A DNA stretch of 64,000 bases from Halorubrum sp. CBA1229 (GTDB lineage Archaea > Halobacteriota > Halobacteria > Halobacteriales > Haloferacaceae): positions 1,240,001 to 1,304,000 of the forward strand of contig NZ_CP054585.1 of the NCBI RefSeq assembly GCF_003721435.2, read 5' to 3'. The notes below the pieces were generated by a model. The model ran no database searches, was not told the DNA's origin, and saw only the letters and a list, made by a program, of their open reading frames with translations. Every line of letters starts with the position of its first letter. Position 1 is the first letter of the stretch. This document shows positions 1 to 8,012 of the stretch, piece after piece. A program made the translations under genes and the position numbers.

Positions 1-41
1 CGCACCGCCTGTACGACGGTGAGGTTCTGTGTGTCGCTCAT
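1..41 (-). CDS. pdhB: Pyruvate dehydrogenase E1 beta subunit, first 13 codons only
   Basis: Only the beginning of the gene is in the window; it runs off the left edge on the minus strand. The ATG at 39-41 follows directly on the stop codon of the E1 alpha gene (42-44), so the two are one operon and probably translationally coupled. The visible residues (MSDTQNLTVVQAV) fit the start of haloarchaeal E1 beta proteins of the 2-oxoacid dehydrogenase complex. The identification rests mainly on the neighbour. Confidence 0.75.
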   Translation of the reverse strand, partial: MSDTQNLTVVQAV

Positions 42-1145
42 TTACTCCTCCAGGAACGCCTCGTCGCCGTGCGCCTCGCGGAAGGCCGCGAACTCCTCCT
101 GCTGCCGCGCCAGTTCGGACGGGAGCTCAGCGTACGCGTGCTCGAACAGCTCGCTCGGCTCCGGCCGTGCCGCCGCCTCCGCCGCGTCGATCGCGTCGGC
201 GACGCGCTCCTCGACCGCGGTCTCGATCTCCGCGACGCGCTCGTCGTCGAGGATCGCCTCCGAGCGGAGGTACGCCTCCAGCCGCGGGATCGGGTCCTTC
301 GCCTTCCAGCGCTCGACCTCCTCGTCGTCGCGGTAGACGGTGGGGTCGTCGGCGGTCGTGTGCGCGCCGAACCGGTACTGGATCGCCTCGATCAGCGTCG
401 GGCGGGGCCGGTCCGTCTCCGGCCCGCGCGCCTTCTCCACGGCGTCCCGCGTGACGCTGTACACCGCGAGCGGGTCCATCCCGTCGACCTGCACCCCGTC
501 TATCCCGTACGCCTCGGCCTTCTGGGCCAGCGTCGCGCTCCGGGTCTGCCGCTCGCGAGGCACGGAGATCGCCCACTGGTTGTTGTTACAGAAGAAGACG
601 GTCGGCGTGTCGAAGACGCCGGCGAAGTTGACCCCCTCGTGGAAGTCGCCCTCGCTGGTCGCGCCGTCGCCGAAGTAACAGAGGAACACCTCGTCGGTGT
701 CGCGGAGCTTCGCGGCCCACGACGCGCCCGTGGCGTGGGGGACCTGCGAGGCGATGGGGACGGCGACCGGGAAGACGTTGACGCCCTCGGGCGCCTTGTT
801 GCCGGCCTCGTGGCCCATCCAGTAGAGGAGGGTCTGTTTCAGCGGGAGCCCGCGGACCAGGGCGGCACCGTGCTCGCGGTAGGAGGGGACCATCCAGTCG
901 TCCTCGGCGAGCGCCGTCGCGGAGCCGATCTGCGCGCCCTCCTGTCCCGACAGCGGCGGGTACGTCCCCATCCGTCCCTGTCGTTGGAGGCTCACCGCCC
1001 GGCCGTCGAAGTGCCGGGCGAGCCGCATGTGTCGGTACATGTCGACGAGCGCCTCGTCGTCGAGGTCGGGGACGTCGCCGACGACTTCGCCGTCCTCGTC
1101 GAGCACGCGGACCGGATCGTCGTACGCTCTGTCGAATACGCTCAC
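42..1145 (-). CDS. pdhA: Pyruvate dehydrogenase (2-oxoacid dehydrogenase) E1 alpha subunit
   Basis: Thiamine-diphosphate-dependent E1 alpha subunit, which decarboxylates pyruvate or another 2-oxoacid and passes the acyl group to E2. About 367 residues, normal for the family. The ThDP-binding motif is clear: GDGATSEGD is followed about 20 residues later by CNNNQWAIS. The N-terminal part has the typical RLARHFD and QGRMGTYPPLSGQEG blocks. There is no suitable ATG. I chose the GTG at 1145 because related proteins begin near MSVFDR; a GTG at 1157 is also in frame. An AT-rich stretch with TATA-like sequence lies at about 1190-1215. E1 beta follows without a gap. Haloarchaea usually oxidise pyruvate through a ferredoxin oxidoreductase, so the true substrate of such complexes is often uncertain. 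Confidence 0.88.
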   Translation of the reverse strand: MSVFDRAYDDPVRVLDEDGEVVGDVPDLDDEALVDMYRHMRLARHFDGRAVSLQRQGRMGTYPPLSGQEGAQIGSATALAEDDWMVPSYREHGAALVRGLPLKQTLLYWMGHEAGNKAPEGVNVFPVAVPIASQVPHATGASWAAKLRDTDEVFLCYFGDGATSEGDFHEGVNFAGVFDTPTVFFCNNNQWAISVPRERQTRSATLAQKAEAYGIDGVQVDGMDPLAVYSVTRDAVEKARGPETDRPRPTLIEAIQYRFGAHTTADDPTVYRDDEEVERWKAKDPIPRLEAYLRSEAILDDERVAEIETAVEERVADAIDAAEAAARPEPSELFEHAYAELPSELARQQEEFAAFREAHGDEAFLEE

Positions 1146-1506
1146 GGTCGGACCCACCTGTTCATGTCCAAACGGTTCGCCGCCCGGGTAATATTGTTTT
1201 CGTAAATAATTTATTATAATCAGAAATCGGTGTGTGGCCTGAGAAACTGTCCATCAGATTGCGAGGGAATCGGACGTTTTTGTACAACTCGCTCCGAGGC
1301 CGGCAATATTTTCGGCGCCTCGGCGGTTTCCGCTAATATAACGAACAAACAGGAGAGTTTCGCAGCGGGTCGGAACCGCGACGGGAGTCGGAGTCGCGGC
1401 CGGATGGGGTCGCAACTCAGGGGAGTCGAGCGGCACGAAGCGTGCGGGCGAGCGGCACGAAGCGTGCGGGCGAGCGGCACGAAGCGTGCGGCCGCCGGCC
1501 CCTCGG
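1146..1506. other. Intergenic region: pdh promoter and 22-bp tandem repeat
   Basis: The region lies upstream of pdhA and downstream of the ribbon-helix-helix-like gene, both on the minus strand. The part near 1190-1220 is AT-rich and is the likely pdh promoter. The part near 1427-1491 holds a three-copy 22-bp tandem repeat. I see no convincing gene; the short reading frames here are rich in Arg, Pro and Ser and look like non-coding translation. Confidence 0.7.
1427..1491. repeat. Three tandem copies of a 22-bp repeat with a small hairpin
   Basis: The units start at 1427, 1449 and 1471. Each contains the palindrome GCACG-AAG-CGTGC. The array ends 16 bp from the stop codon of the minus-strand gene at 1507, so it could act as a terminator-like hairpin series, or be a simple tandem expansion. 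Confidence 0.85.
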
Positions 1507-1929
1507 TTATCCGAGTCGGAAGGAGGGTTCGTCGCGCTCGTCGCGGTCATCGCGCTCGCCGTCGAGGTCCTCCAGGTGGATCACGTCCTCGTCGTCGTCG
1601 TCCAGCTGTTCGCGGAGGTGGTTGACGTACCGCTTGTACTCGTCCAGCTGCTCGCGGAGGTGGTCGGCCTCCAGCTCCAGCCGCTCGTGCTCGCGGACGA
1701 AGCTCTTGGGGACCTCGACGCGCGGGGGGAACACCTCGCCGGTCTCGGTCTCGCTCTGGAGCTCCGCCTCCGGGACGGCGCGGACCTGTCCGTCGTGGGC
1801 AACGAGCGTGTCCACGTAGTCTCGGAACACCGCCGACAGCGAGATGTCCCGCTCCTCGGCGATGTCTCGGAGCGCCTCGAACGCGTCCTCGTTGACGCGG
1901 AACGAGATCGTCTTGTTCTTGTTGCCCAT
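1507..1929 (-). CDS. Ribbon-helix-helix-like conserved haloarchaeal protein with acidic coiled tail
   Basis: A 140-residue protein. The first 45 residues (NKNKTISFRVNEDAFEAL and following) read like a ribbon-helix-helix (CopG/Arc-type) fold, usually DNA binding. The middle (about 85-115) is a Leu/Glu-rich probable coiled coil, and the C-terminus is a run of Asp and Glu. I set the start at the ATG at 1929 (MGNKNK); an upstream in-frame ATG would add nine residues that do not look conserved. It is a single gene between the pdh and rpa3 operons. The target, if it is a regulator, cannot be read from the sequence. Confidence 0.75.
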   Translation of the reverse strand: MGNKNKTISFRVNEDAFEALRDIAEERDISLSAVFRDYVDTLVAHDGQVRAVPEAELQSETETGEVFPPRVEVPKSFVREHERLELEADHLREQLDEYKRYVNHLREQLDDDDEDVIHLEDLDGERDDRDERDEPSFRLG

Positions 1930-2055
1930 TACCGGAAGATCCCTCTCGCGATCCACTTAAGCGTTTGTCAGACGGTGGCAGGGAACGGGGAATACCGACT
2001 GTTTCGGGCGTGAGACGCCCGATCTCTCCACGGAGCGGGTCGGCCTCGGCGCCGC

Positions 2056-2730
2056 TCAGGGGTCCGGCGTCCCGGCCGGACCCGTCGCGTCGGCGTCGTC
2101 GGGAACGTCTCCGTCCCCGAGGCCCTCGTCCGCGGCGTCGCCGGCGAGCTCGTCGCCGGCGCCGTCGTCGAGGTCCTCCAGCGCCGACAGCGCGGCGGCC
2201 TTGTACGTCTCGGGGTCGAGGTCGTACTCCTCGCGGGCCATCCGCGCGTACTCGTTGCCCTCGTCGTCGAACGCGGCGACGCGCTCGACGGTGCGGCGGG
2301 CCGTCTCGGCGACCCAGCGGTCGCGGGTGGCGGCGTCGACCTCGGTGATCGACTCGGGGCGGACGGAGACCCGGACGGTGCCGTCGTCGGTCTCGTACGT
2401 CCGGGGCTTCCCCACGACTGCGACGTAGGCGGGCGGCTCCAGGTCGCGGAGCTTGGAGGCGGCCTCGGGCTGGTACTGGCCGGCGTACACGAAGAACGTG
2501 CCCGTCGGGTCGACGATGCGGCCGCGCCAGTACTCGCTGTCCTCGCCGACGTCCTCCTTCTCGGTGAGGGTACCGACGAAGAAGACGCGGTTCGAGGACT
2601 CGCCCGTCGGGAGGAGCGCGTAGACGGGGGCGCGCTCGTCGTCGGACTCGGTGAACGTGTAGCCGGCGTCGTTGAACTCGCTCGCGAACACGCGCCGGGC
2701 GACCTCTCGGGTGGGTGCGGATTGACTCAT
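2056..2730 (-). CDS. rpap3: RPA-associated protein (Rpap, COG3390 type)
   Basis: A 224-residue partner of the RPA3 single-stranded DNA-binding protein. In Haloferax each of two RPA genes is followed by such an associated-protein gene, and the two products are reported to act together in DNA repair. An OB-fold-like stretch is visible at about residues 45-120 (VFFVGTLTEKEDV, GRIVDPTGTFFVYAG, AYVAVVGKPR). The C-terminal 40 residues are acidic and low in complexity. The ATG at 2730 is one base from the rpa3 stop (2732-2734), so the pair is almost certainly co-transcribed. The symbol is assigned by operon context and resemblance. Confidence 0.85.
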   Translation of the reverse strand: MSQSAPTREVARRVFASEFNDAGYTFTESDDERAPVYALLPTGESSNRVFFVGTLTEKEDVGEDSEYWRGRIVDPTGTFFVYAGQYQPEAASKLRDLEPPAYVAVVGKPRTYETDDGTVRVSVRPESITEVDAATRDRWVAETARRTVERVAAFDDEGNEYARMAREEYDLDPETYKAAALSALEDLDDGAGDELAGDAADEGLGDGDVPDDADATGPAGTPDP

Positions 2731-2731
2731 G

Positions 2732-3658
2732 TTAGATCGACCTCGCTTCGATCAGCGCGCTTTCAACGTCGACGGCGCCCGGGTCCTCCATCTCGTCGAC
2801 CAGGACGTACCGGCCGAACGTGGGACCGGTGACGCGGTAGTACCGCCCGAGTACGTCGTCGGCCATCTCCTCGGCGACGACGGTGGTGTCGAGCGCGTCC
2901 ATCGCCATGTCCTTGGCCTCCTCCAAGCCCATCCCGGTGAGCTCTTCGGTGGCCTCGCGGTCGAAGATGACCTCGGTGACGGTCTCGCCGTCGTCGAGGA
3001 CGCCCTTGATCCGGAGGTCGAACTCGCCCTCGACCTGGCCGTGCTCGGAGCACCGGCCGTTCTGGAGGACGCGCGTGCAGTCGTCCTCGGGACAGCGCTT
3101 GATCAGCCCGGAGCCGGACTGGATGTCCACGAGGGCGCCCTCGACGGTGTCGGCGTTGTCGCCGACCTCGATCTCCTCGTCGATCTCGGTGATACCGGTG
3201 GTCCGGTTGAGCTTCACCGAGTAGCTGCCCTCGTACTCGTCGGTGACGACGTTCGAGAGCTCGTACGCCTGTCCCTCCGTCAGCTCGGGGAGATCGGAGG
3301 TCTCGAAGGCGACGAACTTGATCGTGCCCGACTCGTCGCCTAAGAGTCCGACCTGCGAGATCGAGTCGCTACGGGGCTCCCAGAGGTCGACCAGCGTCAC
3401 GCGCAGGTCGACCCACTGTTCGTCCTCGTCGATCTCGTTGACCAAGACGGACTCGCTGCCGCCGCGGCCGAGCTCGTCGCGCTCCATCCCGGCGTCTTCG
3501 AGGTAGCTGTTGGTGACGCTCCGGCGCGCCTCGTCGACCGGGACGCGGTACTCGTTGACGAGGTTCTCCAGCCGCTCCTCGACCTCGTCGGCGTCCACGT
3601 TGAGGTGGTCCGAGAACTGTTCCGCTATCGCTTCCGCTTCCTGTCGCAGTTCGCTCAT
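2732..3658 (-). CDS. rpa3: Replication protein A, RPA3 type, single-stranded DNA-binding
   Basis: A 308-residue ssDNA-binding protein for replication and repair. An N-terminal helical segment (residues 1-60) precedes two OB-fold-like regions, at about 68-160 and 165-290. A zinc-finger-like motif, CPEDDC then CSEHG, sits at about residues 188-207, as expected for RPA3. I set the start at the ATG at 3658 (MSELRQEAE); an upstream in-frame ATG adds only a basic run. A TATA-like ATTAAAAAT lies at 3720-3728. Its partner follows one base downstream. Confidence 0.9.
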   Translation of the reverse strand: MSELRQEAEAIAEQFSDHLNVDADEVEERLENLVNEYRVPVDEARRSVTNSYLEDAGMERDELGRGGSESVLVNEIDEDEQWVDLRVTLVDLWEPRSDSISQVGLLGDESGTIKFVAFETSDLPELTEGQAYELSNVVTDEYEGSYSVKLNRTTGITEIDEEIEVGDNADTVEGALVDIQSGSGLIKRCPEDDCTRVLQNGRCSEHGQVEGEFDLRIKGVLDDGETVTEVIFDREATEELTGMGLEEAKDMAMDALDTTVVAEEMADDVLGRYYRVTGPTFGRYVLVDEMEDPGAVDVESALIEARSI

Positions 3659-3964
3659 GGGGTGTCTCCGCCTCCGGTCGTGTTTCAATGGGAGGCGTAC
3701 GCCGGTTGGTTCCTCACGGTATTAAAAATCCCGCAACCACGGTGAAAGTGGTCGTCTCCGACGCGCTGACCGGCCTCTTCCGGCGGTTCCGGGGTTCGAC
3801 GGCCGGCCGCGTCAGACGCTCGTACGCCACGCGCGGGCTTCGTTTCAAGTGGAACCGTACCACGCGAAGCGTCCCCACGCGCCGATGGGAACTTCCGCGA
3901 AGAAGACGTCGCAGACGGCCACGGCGGCACCCATTTAAAACGGCTCGGCCGGACGCAACGTTCA
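3659..3964. other. Intergenic region between rpa3 and repeat element copy 1
   Basis: The region holds the probable rpa3 promoter (AT-rich at 3719-3729) and another TATA-like box, ATTTAAAA, at 3934-3941. Short reading frames on both strands are dominated by Arg and Ser and have no recognisable domain. I find no gene. Confidence 0.6.
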
Positions 3965-4350
3965 TTTATAAACAGAGCGCGGTGGCGCGCCGGTGAGCGC
4001 CCAACGGGCCGAACCGCCCGCGAGGGAGTCGCTGGCGCCCTCGGCGCCAGCGACGAGGCTGGGGAGGCGTGAGGTGCGGTTGCGGTGCGGGCGGGACTCA
4101 AAGGGGCAGTCGCGAGGACGGCGCAGGCGACGTAAGCACTGCAGGGAGTGAGCGAAGCGAACGACCGAAGCGCGCAGCGAGCGTGTGCCGTCCTCGCGAC
4201 TGGGGCTTTGAATGCCTTCACCGCGAAGTCATCGATCACATATCGCCGAACGGCTGGGGCTTCGGATATCTTCACCGCCGATTCGGAGTCAGCCATTTAT
4301 AAGCGATCGACTGGAGCTTCCGAGAGGTCCACCGCGACGGCAACGATAGA
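3965..4350 (+). repeat. Structured repeat element, copy 1 (candidate ncRNA or mobile element)
   Basis: The first of three related elements. It starts with TTTATAAAC at 3965. A perfect 12-bp hairpin follows (arms 4028-4039 and 4043-4054, loop CTC), then a conserved core (4055-4106, GAGGCTGGGGAGG and GGGACTCAAAGGGG). A 19-nt stem comes next (arms 4107-4125 and 4184-4202, one G-T pair), enclosing a purine-rich loop. The tail holds repeats of a module beginning CTGGGGCTT at 4200, 4254 and 4311, with spacings of 54 and 57 bp. Copies 2 (21643) and 3 (32724, minus) share this plan but have different stem sequences. I do not recognise a named family. Boundaries are approximate. Confidence 0.75.
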
Positions 4351-4438
4351 TACACCTCCCACACCGGGCCCACCAACTAGGCACCCAGCGGCCTCGTCTC
4401 GCCAACGGACCTATATTCCGCGCGCCGGTACGACCCCC

Positions 4439-4741
4439 ATGGACGACCGACTCGAACGCGTCATCCGCCGGAAGCTCCGCGAGGCGGGCAAGCAGTTCGA
4501 GGAGGCGAAGCGGGCGTACGCCGAGGGGAGAGACGACCCCGACGGCGACGCGACCGGGGCGGAGCGGTACGACCTCCCGACCGACGAGGACGGCCGAGCG
4601 CGGATCGTCTGCCGGCGGCACGCGGAGCGGCGGGCGGTCGCCGTCGACGCCGGGGGGCGCCCGTCGTGTTTCGACGCCGGCCACCCGGACTGCGAGGGCT
4701 GCGCGGAGGACGTGCGCGACGGGTACGTCGAGACCTGGTGA
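4439..4741 (+). CDS. Small conserved haloarchaeal protein with Cys/His residues (DUF7091-like)
   Basis: A 100-residue protein that starts at MDDRLER, about 35 bp after a TATA-like stretch (CCTATATTCC, 4410-4419). A basic helical N-terminus (RRKLREAGKQFEEAKRAYAEG) is followed by a C-terminal half carrying VCRRHAERR, CFDAGHPDCEGC and DVRDG. The Cys and His residues could bind zinc. The longer upstream open frame runs through the repeat element and is not coding. Function unknown; the domain name is from memory. Confidence 0.75.
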   Translation: MDDRLERVIRRKLREAGKQFEEAKRAYAEGRDDPDGDATGAERYDLPTDEDGRARIVCRRHAERRAVAVDAGGRPSCFDAGHPDCEGCAEDVRDGYVETW

Positions 4742-4825
4742 GCCGGGGCTCGGCCGACGCGCCGACCGGAGCGCGGCCCCGCCGACCACCGAAGGCGTTT
4801 TGATACTGGCTCCCTCGGGACGGTC

Positions 4826-6019
4826 ATGAAGCGGCCGAGGGTCGTGGTCGCGCTCCTCGTCGTCGTCGCGGTCGGACTGGCGCTTTCCGGCGCCTTCTCC
4901 GGGCCGCCCGCGGAGGAGCCGGCGGCGTCGACGGTCCCCGAGGAGTCGCTCATCGCGGTCGAGGGCGACTACCGACTGTGGCCGTATACGAGCCGGAGCA
5001 CGTCGATCGAGGGGCGGACGCTCGCGATCAACGTCGTGTTCCACGCCGACGCGGCGGCGACGCGCGCGGCGATCGAGAGCGGCGCGGCGGCCGACTGGGA
5101 GGAGACCGACGAGACGGAGTCGGCGACGACCGCCGACACGGAACAGGTGCGGGCGTTCGTCGAGCGCGACTGGGACGACGCACGCAGCTCGACGCGGTAC
5201 ACCTACGTGGAGGGGCCCACCGGCGGCGTCTGGCTGACGGAGACGTTCGAGCTCCACGACGGGGCGTACCTCGGCGTGCGCGACCACCTCCGGGCGTACG
5301 AGTCCCCCGGCGGGGCATACACCGCGATACAGGCCCACGAGGAGTACTACGACTGGTTCCGGCTCCGCCACACGGTACCCGGGATCGACGAGCCGGCGGT
5401 CCGGCTGGAGGACGAGTTCATCCGCGGCGGGGTCGACGCCGAGGTCCGCCGCGAGTACCGCGGGATCGAGGGGGGATGGAGCGACGGCTGGATCTCGGTG
5501 ATCGAGCTGGCGTCGCTCGCGACCGTCGGCGGCGTGCTGCTCCGGCGCCGGACCCGGACGGCCGCCGTCGACCTCGCGCGACGGAGCCGCCGGGAGGCGG
5601 CGAGACACGCTGACGCCGCGGTGCTCGGGGCCGCGCTCGCCGCCGTCGTCGTCGGCGTCCGTGCCGCCGGGGTCGGGCTGGAGCTCGCGTACCCGAGCCT
5701 CCCGCCGAAGGCGATCGCCGGCCCGCTGTACCTCGTCCTCGCCGTCGGCCTCCCGGCCCTCGTCGTCTTGCGGGCGCGCGAGTGCGACCCGGCGGCGGCC
5801 GCCCTCGGCGTCGCCGTCGGGCTCGGAGCGGGGTTCGTGGTCGACTTCGCCGCGCTCGGCGTCGCGGTGCCCCCCGACCTCATCGTGCACCGGATCGCGC
5901 TGCTCGCGGCGCTCGGCGTGGTCGCCATCGGGCGCGCGGCGGCCGACCGCCCCGTGCTTGCCGCGGGGGCCCTCGCGTGGGCGATCGGACTGGCGCTCCC
6001 GCTCGCGGACGTGATCTGA
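4826..6019 (+). CDS. Membrane protein: signal anchor, extracellular domain, C-terminal transmembrane helices
   Basis: A 397-residue protein of unknown function. Residues 5-24 form a hydrophobic signal or anchor. Residues about 30-235 form a soluble acidic domain rich in Tyr and Trp (for example YRLWPYTSRS and EEYYDWFRLRHT), probably outside the cell. After a hydrophobic segment near 230-245 and a basic Arg-rich cytosolic loop (RRRTRTAAVDLARRSRREAARH), about five helices follow to the end. The ATG at 4826 follows TTTTGATACTGG (4799-4810), a weak TATA-like box. I do not recognise the family. Confidence 0.75.
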   Translation: MKRPRVVVALLVVVAVGLALSGAFSGPPAEEPAASTVPEESLIAVEGDYRLWPYTSRSTSIEGRTLAINVVFHADAAATRAAIESGAAADWEETDETESATTADTEQVRAFVERDWDDARSSTRYTYVEGPTGGVWLTETFELHDGAYLGVRDHLRAYESPGGAYTAIQAHEEYYDWFRLRHTVPGIDEPAVRLEDEFIRGGVDAEVRREYRGIEGGWSDGWISVIELASLATVGGVLLRRRTRTAAVDLARRSRREAARHADAAVLGAALAAVVVGVRAAGVGLELAYPSLPPKAIAGPLYLVLAVGLPALVVLRARECDPAAAALGVAVGLGAGFVVDFAALGVAVPPDLIVHRIALLAALGVVAIGRAAADRPVLAAGALAWAIGLALPLADVI

Positions 6020-6116
6020 GGCCGGAGCGCGGCCGAGGCTCCCGGAGCGGTCGATCGATCCCGGCCGACGGCACCACAGAAGAGATATACGCCGGCGCCG
6101 AAAGAGGAAGGGACGA

Positions 6117-8012
6117 ATGAACGGGCAGGTCAGCCGGCGCGAGGCGCTCGCGGGGATCGGTCTGGGGGCCCTGAGCGCCGGCTGTCTCGGTCGGACCCGC
6201 AACATCGCGGGCCGCGACCGGTCGTCGCAGCTCACGCTGCGGATCGTCGCCGCGCCGGCCGACAGGGACCCGAACGCGATCCGGATCGCCCGACACCTCG
6301 CCGAGAATCTGAACGCGGTGGGGATCGACGCCCGGATCAACACCCTGAACCGGACCGACCTCTGGCGGAAGGTGCTCATCAACCAGGACTTCGATATATA
6401 CGTCGGACAGTTCCTGGAGCCGGAGCCGTTCGATCCCGACGCGATGTACGCGTTCACCCACTCGCGGTTCGTCGCCGAGGCGGGCCGGCAGAATCCGTTC
6501 GGCTTCACCGACGTCAACGGCGTGGACGAGCAGCTCGAACGCCAGCGGCGGGCGGAAGGAGAGCGGCCGGAGGTCGTGGCCGAGCTCCAGCGCTCGCTGT
6601 GCGAGCTCCAGCCGTTCACCGTCGTCGCGTTCCCCGACCCGCTCACCGCGGTCCGCGAGGAGCGGTTCGAGGGGTGGACGAACCGACAGCCCCTGTCGGT
6701 CGGCGCGCTGCTGGGCCTCGAGCACGCGGGGACGAGCGACGAGGCGGGAACAGCGAACGGAACGACGGAGGGCGACGCGGGAAGCGGCGAGAACGCCACG
6801 GCCGACGGGGAGACCGCCGACGGCGGCGCCACCCTCCGGCTCGTCACGACGGACGATCAGATCACGGAGAACTGGAACCCGATCGCGGCCGAGTACAGAC
6901 GCGAGGGGACGTTCACGACGCTGCTGTACGACCAGCTCGCGCTGGTGGACGGCGGCGAGGTCGTCCCGTGGCTCGCGGCGGGGTGGGAACGGGTCGACGA
7001 GGGGACGCTCGCGCTCGACCTCCGGGACGCCCGGTGGCACGACGGCGAGCCGGTGACCGCGGGCGACGTGGCGTTCACCTACGAGTTCCTCCGCGACACC
7101 TCGATGGGCTCGCTCGAGGCGGCGGTGCCGACGCCGCGGTTCCGCGGCCGGAGCTCGGTCGTCGAGTCGGCGACGGTCGTCGACGAGGGACGGGTCGAGC
7201 TCGAGATCGGCGACGTGAACGACGCGGTCGCGGTCCGGGCGCTGCAGGTCCCGATCCTCCCGGAACACGTCTGGTCCGAGCGGACCGACGCCGCGACCAT
7301 CGCCGGCTTCGAGTTCGACGTGGAGACGACCGAGGCGGTGGTGTCGACCAACGAGAACCCGGTCGGCAGCGGGCCGATACGGTTCGTCGAGGCGACGGCT
7401 GAGGAGTCGGTCGTCTTCGAGCGCAACCCGGACCACTTCCTCGTCCGCGCGGACGCGACGGACGGGGAGACCGCGGACGGAGAGAGCGACCCCGCGGCGG
7501 GGATCCCGGAGCGGTTCCGCGGGAAGCCGGCCTTCGATCGGCTGCGGATCGAGGTGTCGCCCTCGGACATCGCCGCGGTGGAGGCGGTCAGCGACGGGAT
7601 CGCGGACGCGACCGTTTCGACCCTCGGCCCGGACGCGGTCCCCCGGGTCGGGAGGGAGGCCGACTCGCGGCTCGTGACCGGGCGCTCGGGCGGGTTCTAC
7701 CACGTCGGGTACAACGCGCGGCGGGCGCCCCTGTCGAACCCGCGCTTCCGGGCCGTCCTCGCGTCGCTGATAGACAAGCAGACGCTCGTTCGCGAGGCGT
7801 TCAGCGGGTACGCCGAGCCGGCGACGTCGCCGCTGGCGGCCTCGCCCGAGTGGGTGCCGGACGACCTGCGGTGGGACGACCGGGAGACGGACCCGGTGTA
7901 CCCGTTCGTCGGAGAGGGGGGAACGCTCGACATCGGGCGCGCGAAGGACTTGCTCCGGGAGGCGGGGTATCGCTTCAACGACGCGGGGCACCTGCTCTCT
8001 CGGGGGGGATGA
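6117..8012 (+). CDS. Peptide/solute-binding lipoprotein (SBP family 5) with permuted domain order
   Basis: A 631-residue extracellular binding protein of an ABC-type uptake system. It has a Tat signal (SRREALAG, residues 5-12) and a lipobox ending in Cys21 (LSAGC). Normal family-5 proteins begin with a block such as LRLVTTDDQ...VPWLAAGWE...WHDGEPVTAGDVAFTYEFL. Here that block comes in the middle (about residues 240-330), after a Gly/Thr/Asp-rich linker (about 205-238). The first 200 residues instead match what usually forms the C-terminal end (ENLNAVGIDARINTLN, DFDIYVGQF). The protein stops at the KDLLREAGYRF segment, where the usual C-terminal block would begin. The gene overlaps the next start by ATGA. 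No permease genes are adjacent. Confidence 0.85.
   Translation: MNGQVSRREALAGIGLGALSAGCLGRTRNIAGRDRSSQLTLRIVAAPADRDPNAIRIARHLAENLNAVGIDARINTLNRTDLWRKVLINQDFDIYVGQFLEPEPFDPDAMYAFTHSRFVAEAGRQNPFGFTDVNGVDEQLERQRRAEGERPEVVAELQRSLCELQPFTVVAFPDPLTAVREERFEGWTNRQPLSVGALLGLEHAGTSDEAGTANGTTEGDAGSGENATADGETADGGATLRLVTTDDQITENWNPIAAEYRREGTFTTLLYDQLALVDGGEVVPWLAAGWERVDEGTLALDLRDARWHDGEPVTAGDVAFTYEFLRDTSMGSLEAAVPTPRFRGRSSVVESATVVDEGRVELEIGDVNDAVAVRALQVPILPEHVWSERTDAATIAGFEFDVETTEAVVSTNENPVGSGPIRFVEATAEESVVFERNPDHFLVRADATDGETADGESDPAAGIPERFRGKPAFDRLRIEVSPSDIAAVEAVSDGIADATVSTLGPDAVPRVGREADSRLVTGRSGGFYHVGYNARRAPLSNPRFRAVLASLIDKQTLVREAFSGYAEPATSPLAASPEWVPDDLRWDDRETDPVYPFVGEGGTLDIGRAKDLLREAGYRFNDAGHLLSRGG

Noticed and set aside
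69-1205. A long plus-strand open frame opposite pdhA
   Set aside because: The pdhA motifs on the other strand are unmistakable; the plus-strand translation is Arg/Leu/Val-rich without any family signal.
3685-4296. A minus-strand reading frame of 203 codons across repeat element copy 1
   Set aside because: It translates the structured element and its flank; it is Arg/Ala/Ser-rich and not shared with the translations of the other two copies.
5880-7991. A 703-codon minus-strand frame opposite the binding protein gene
   Set aside because: It is Arg/Pro-rich and covers two plus-strand genes with signal peptides and family motifs.
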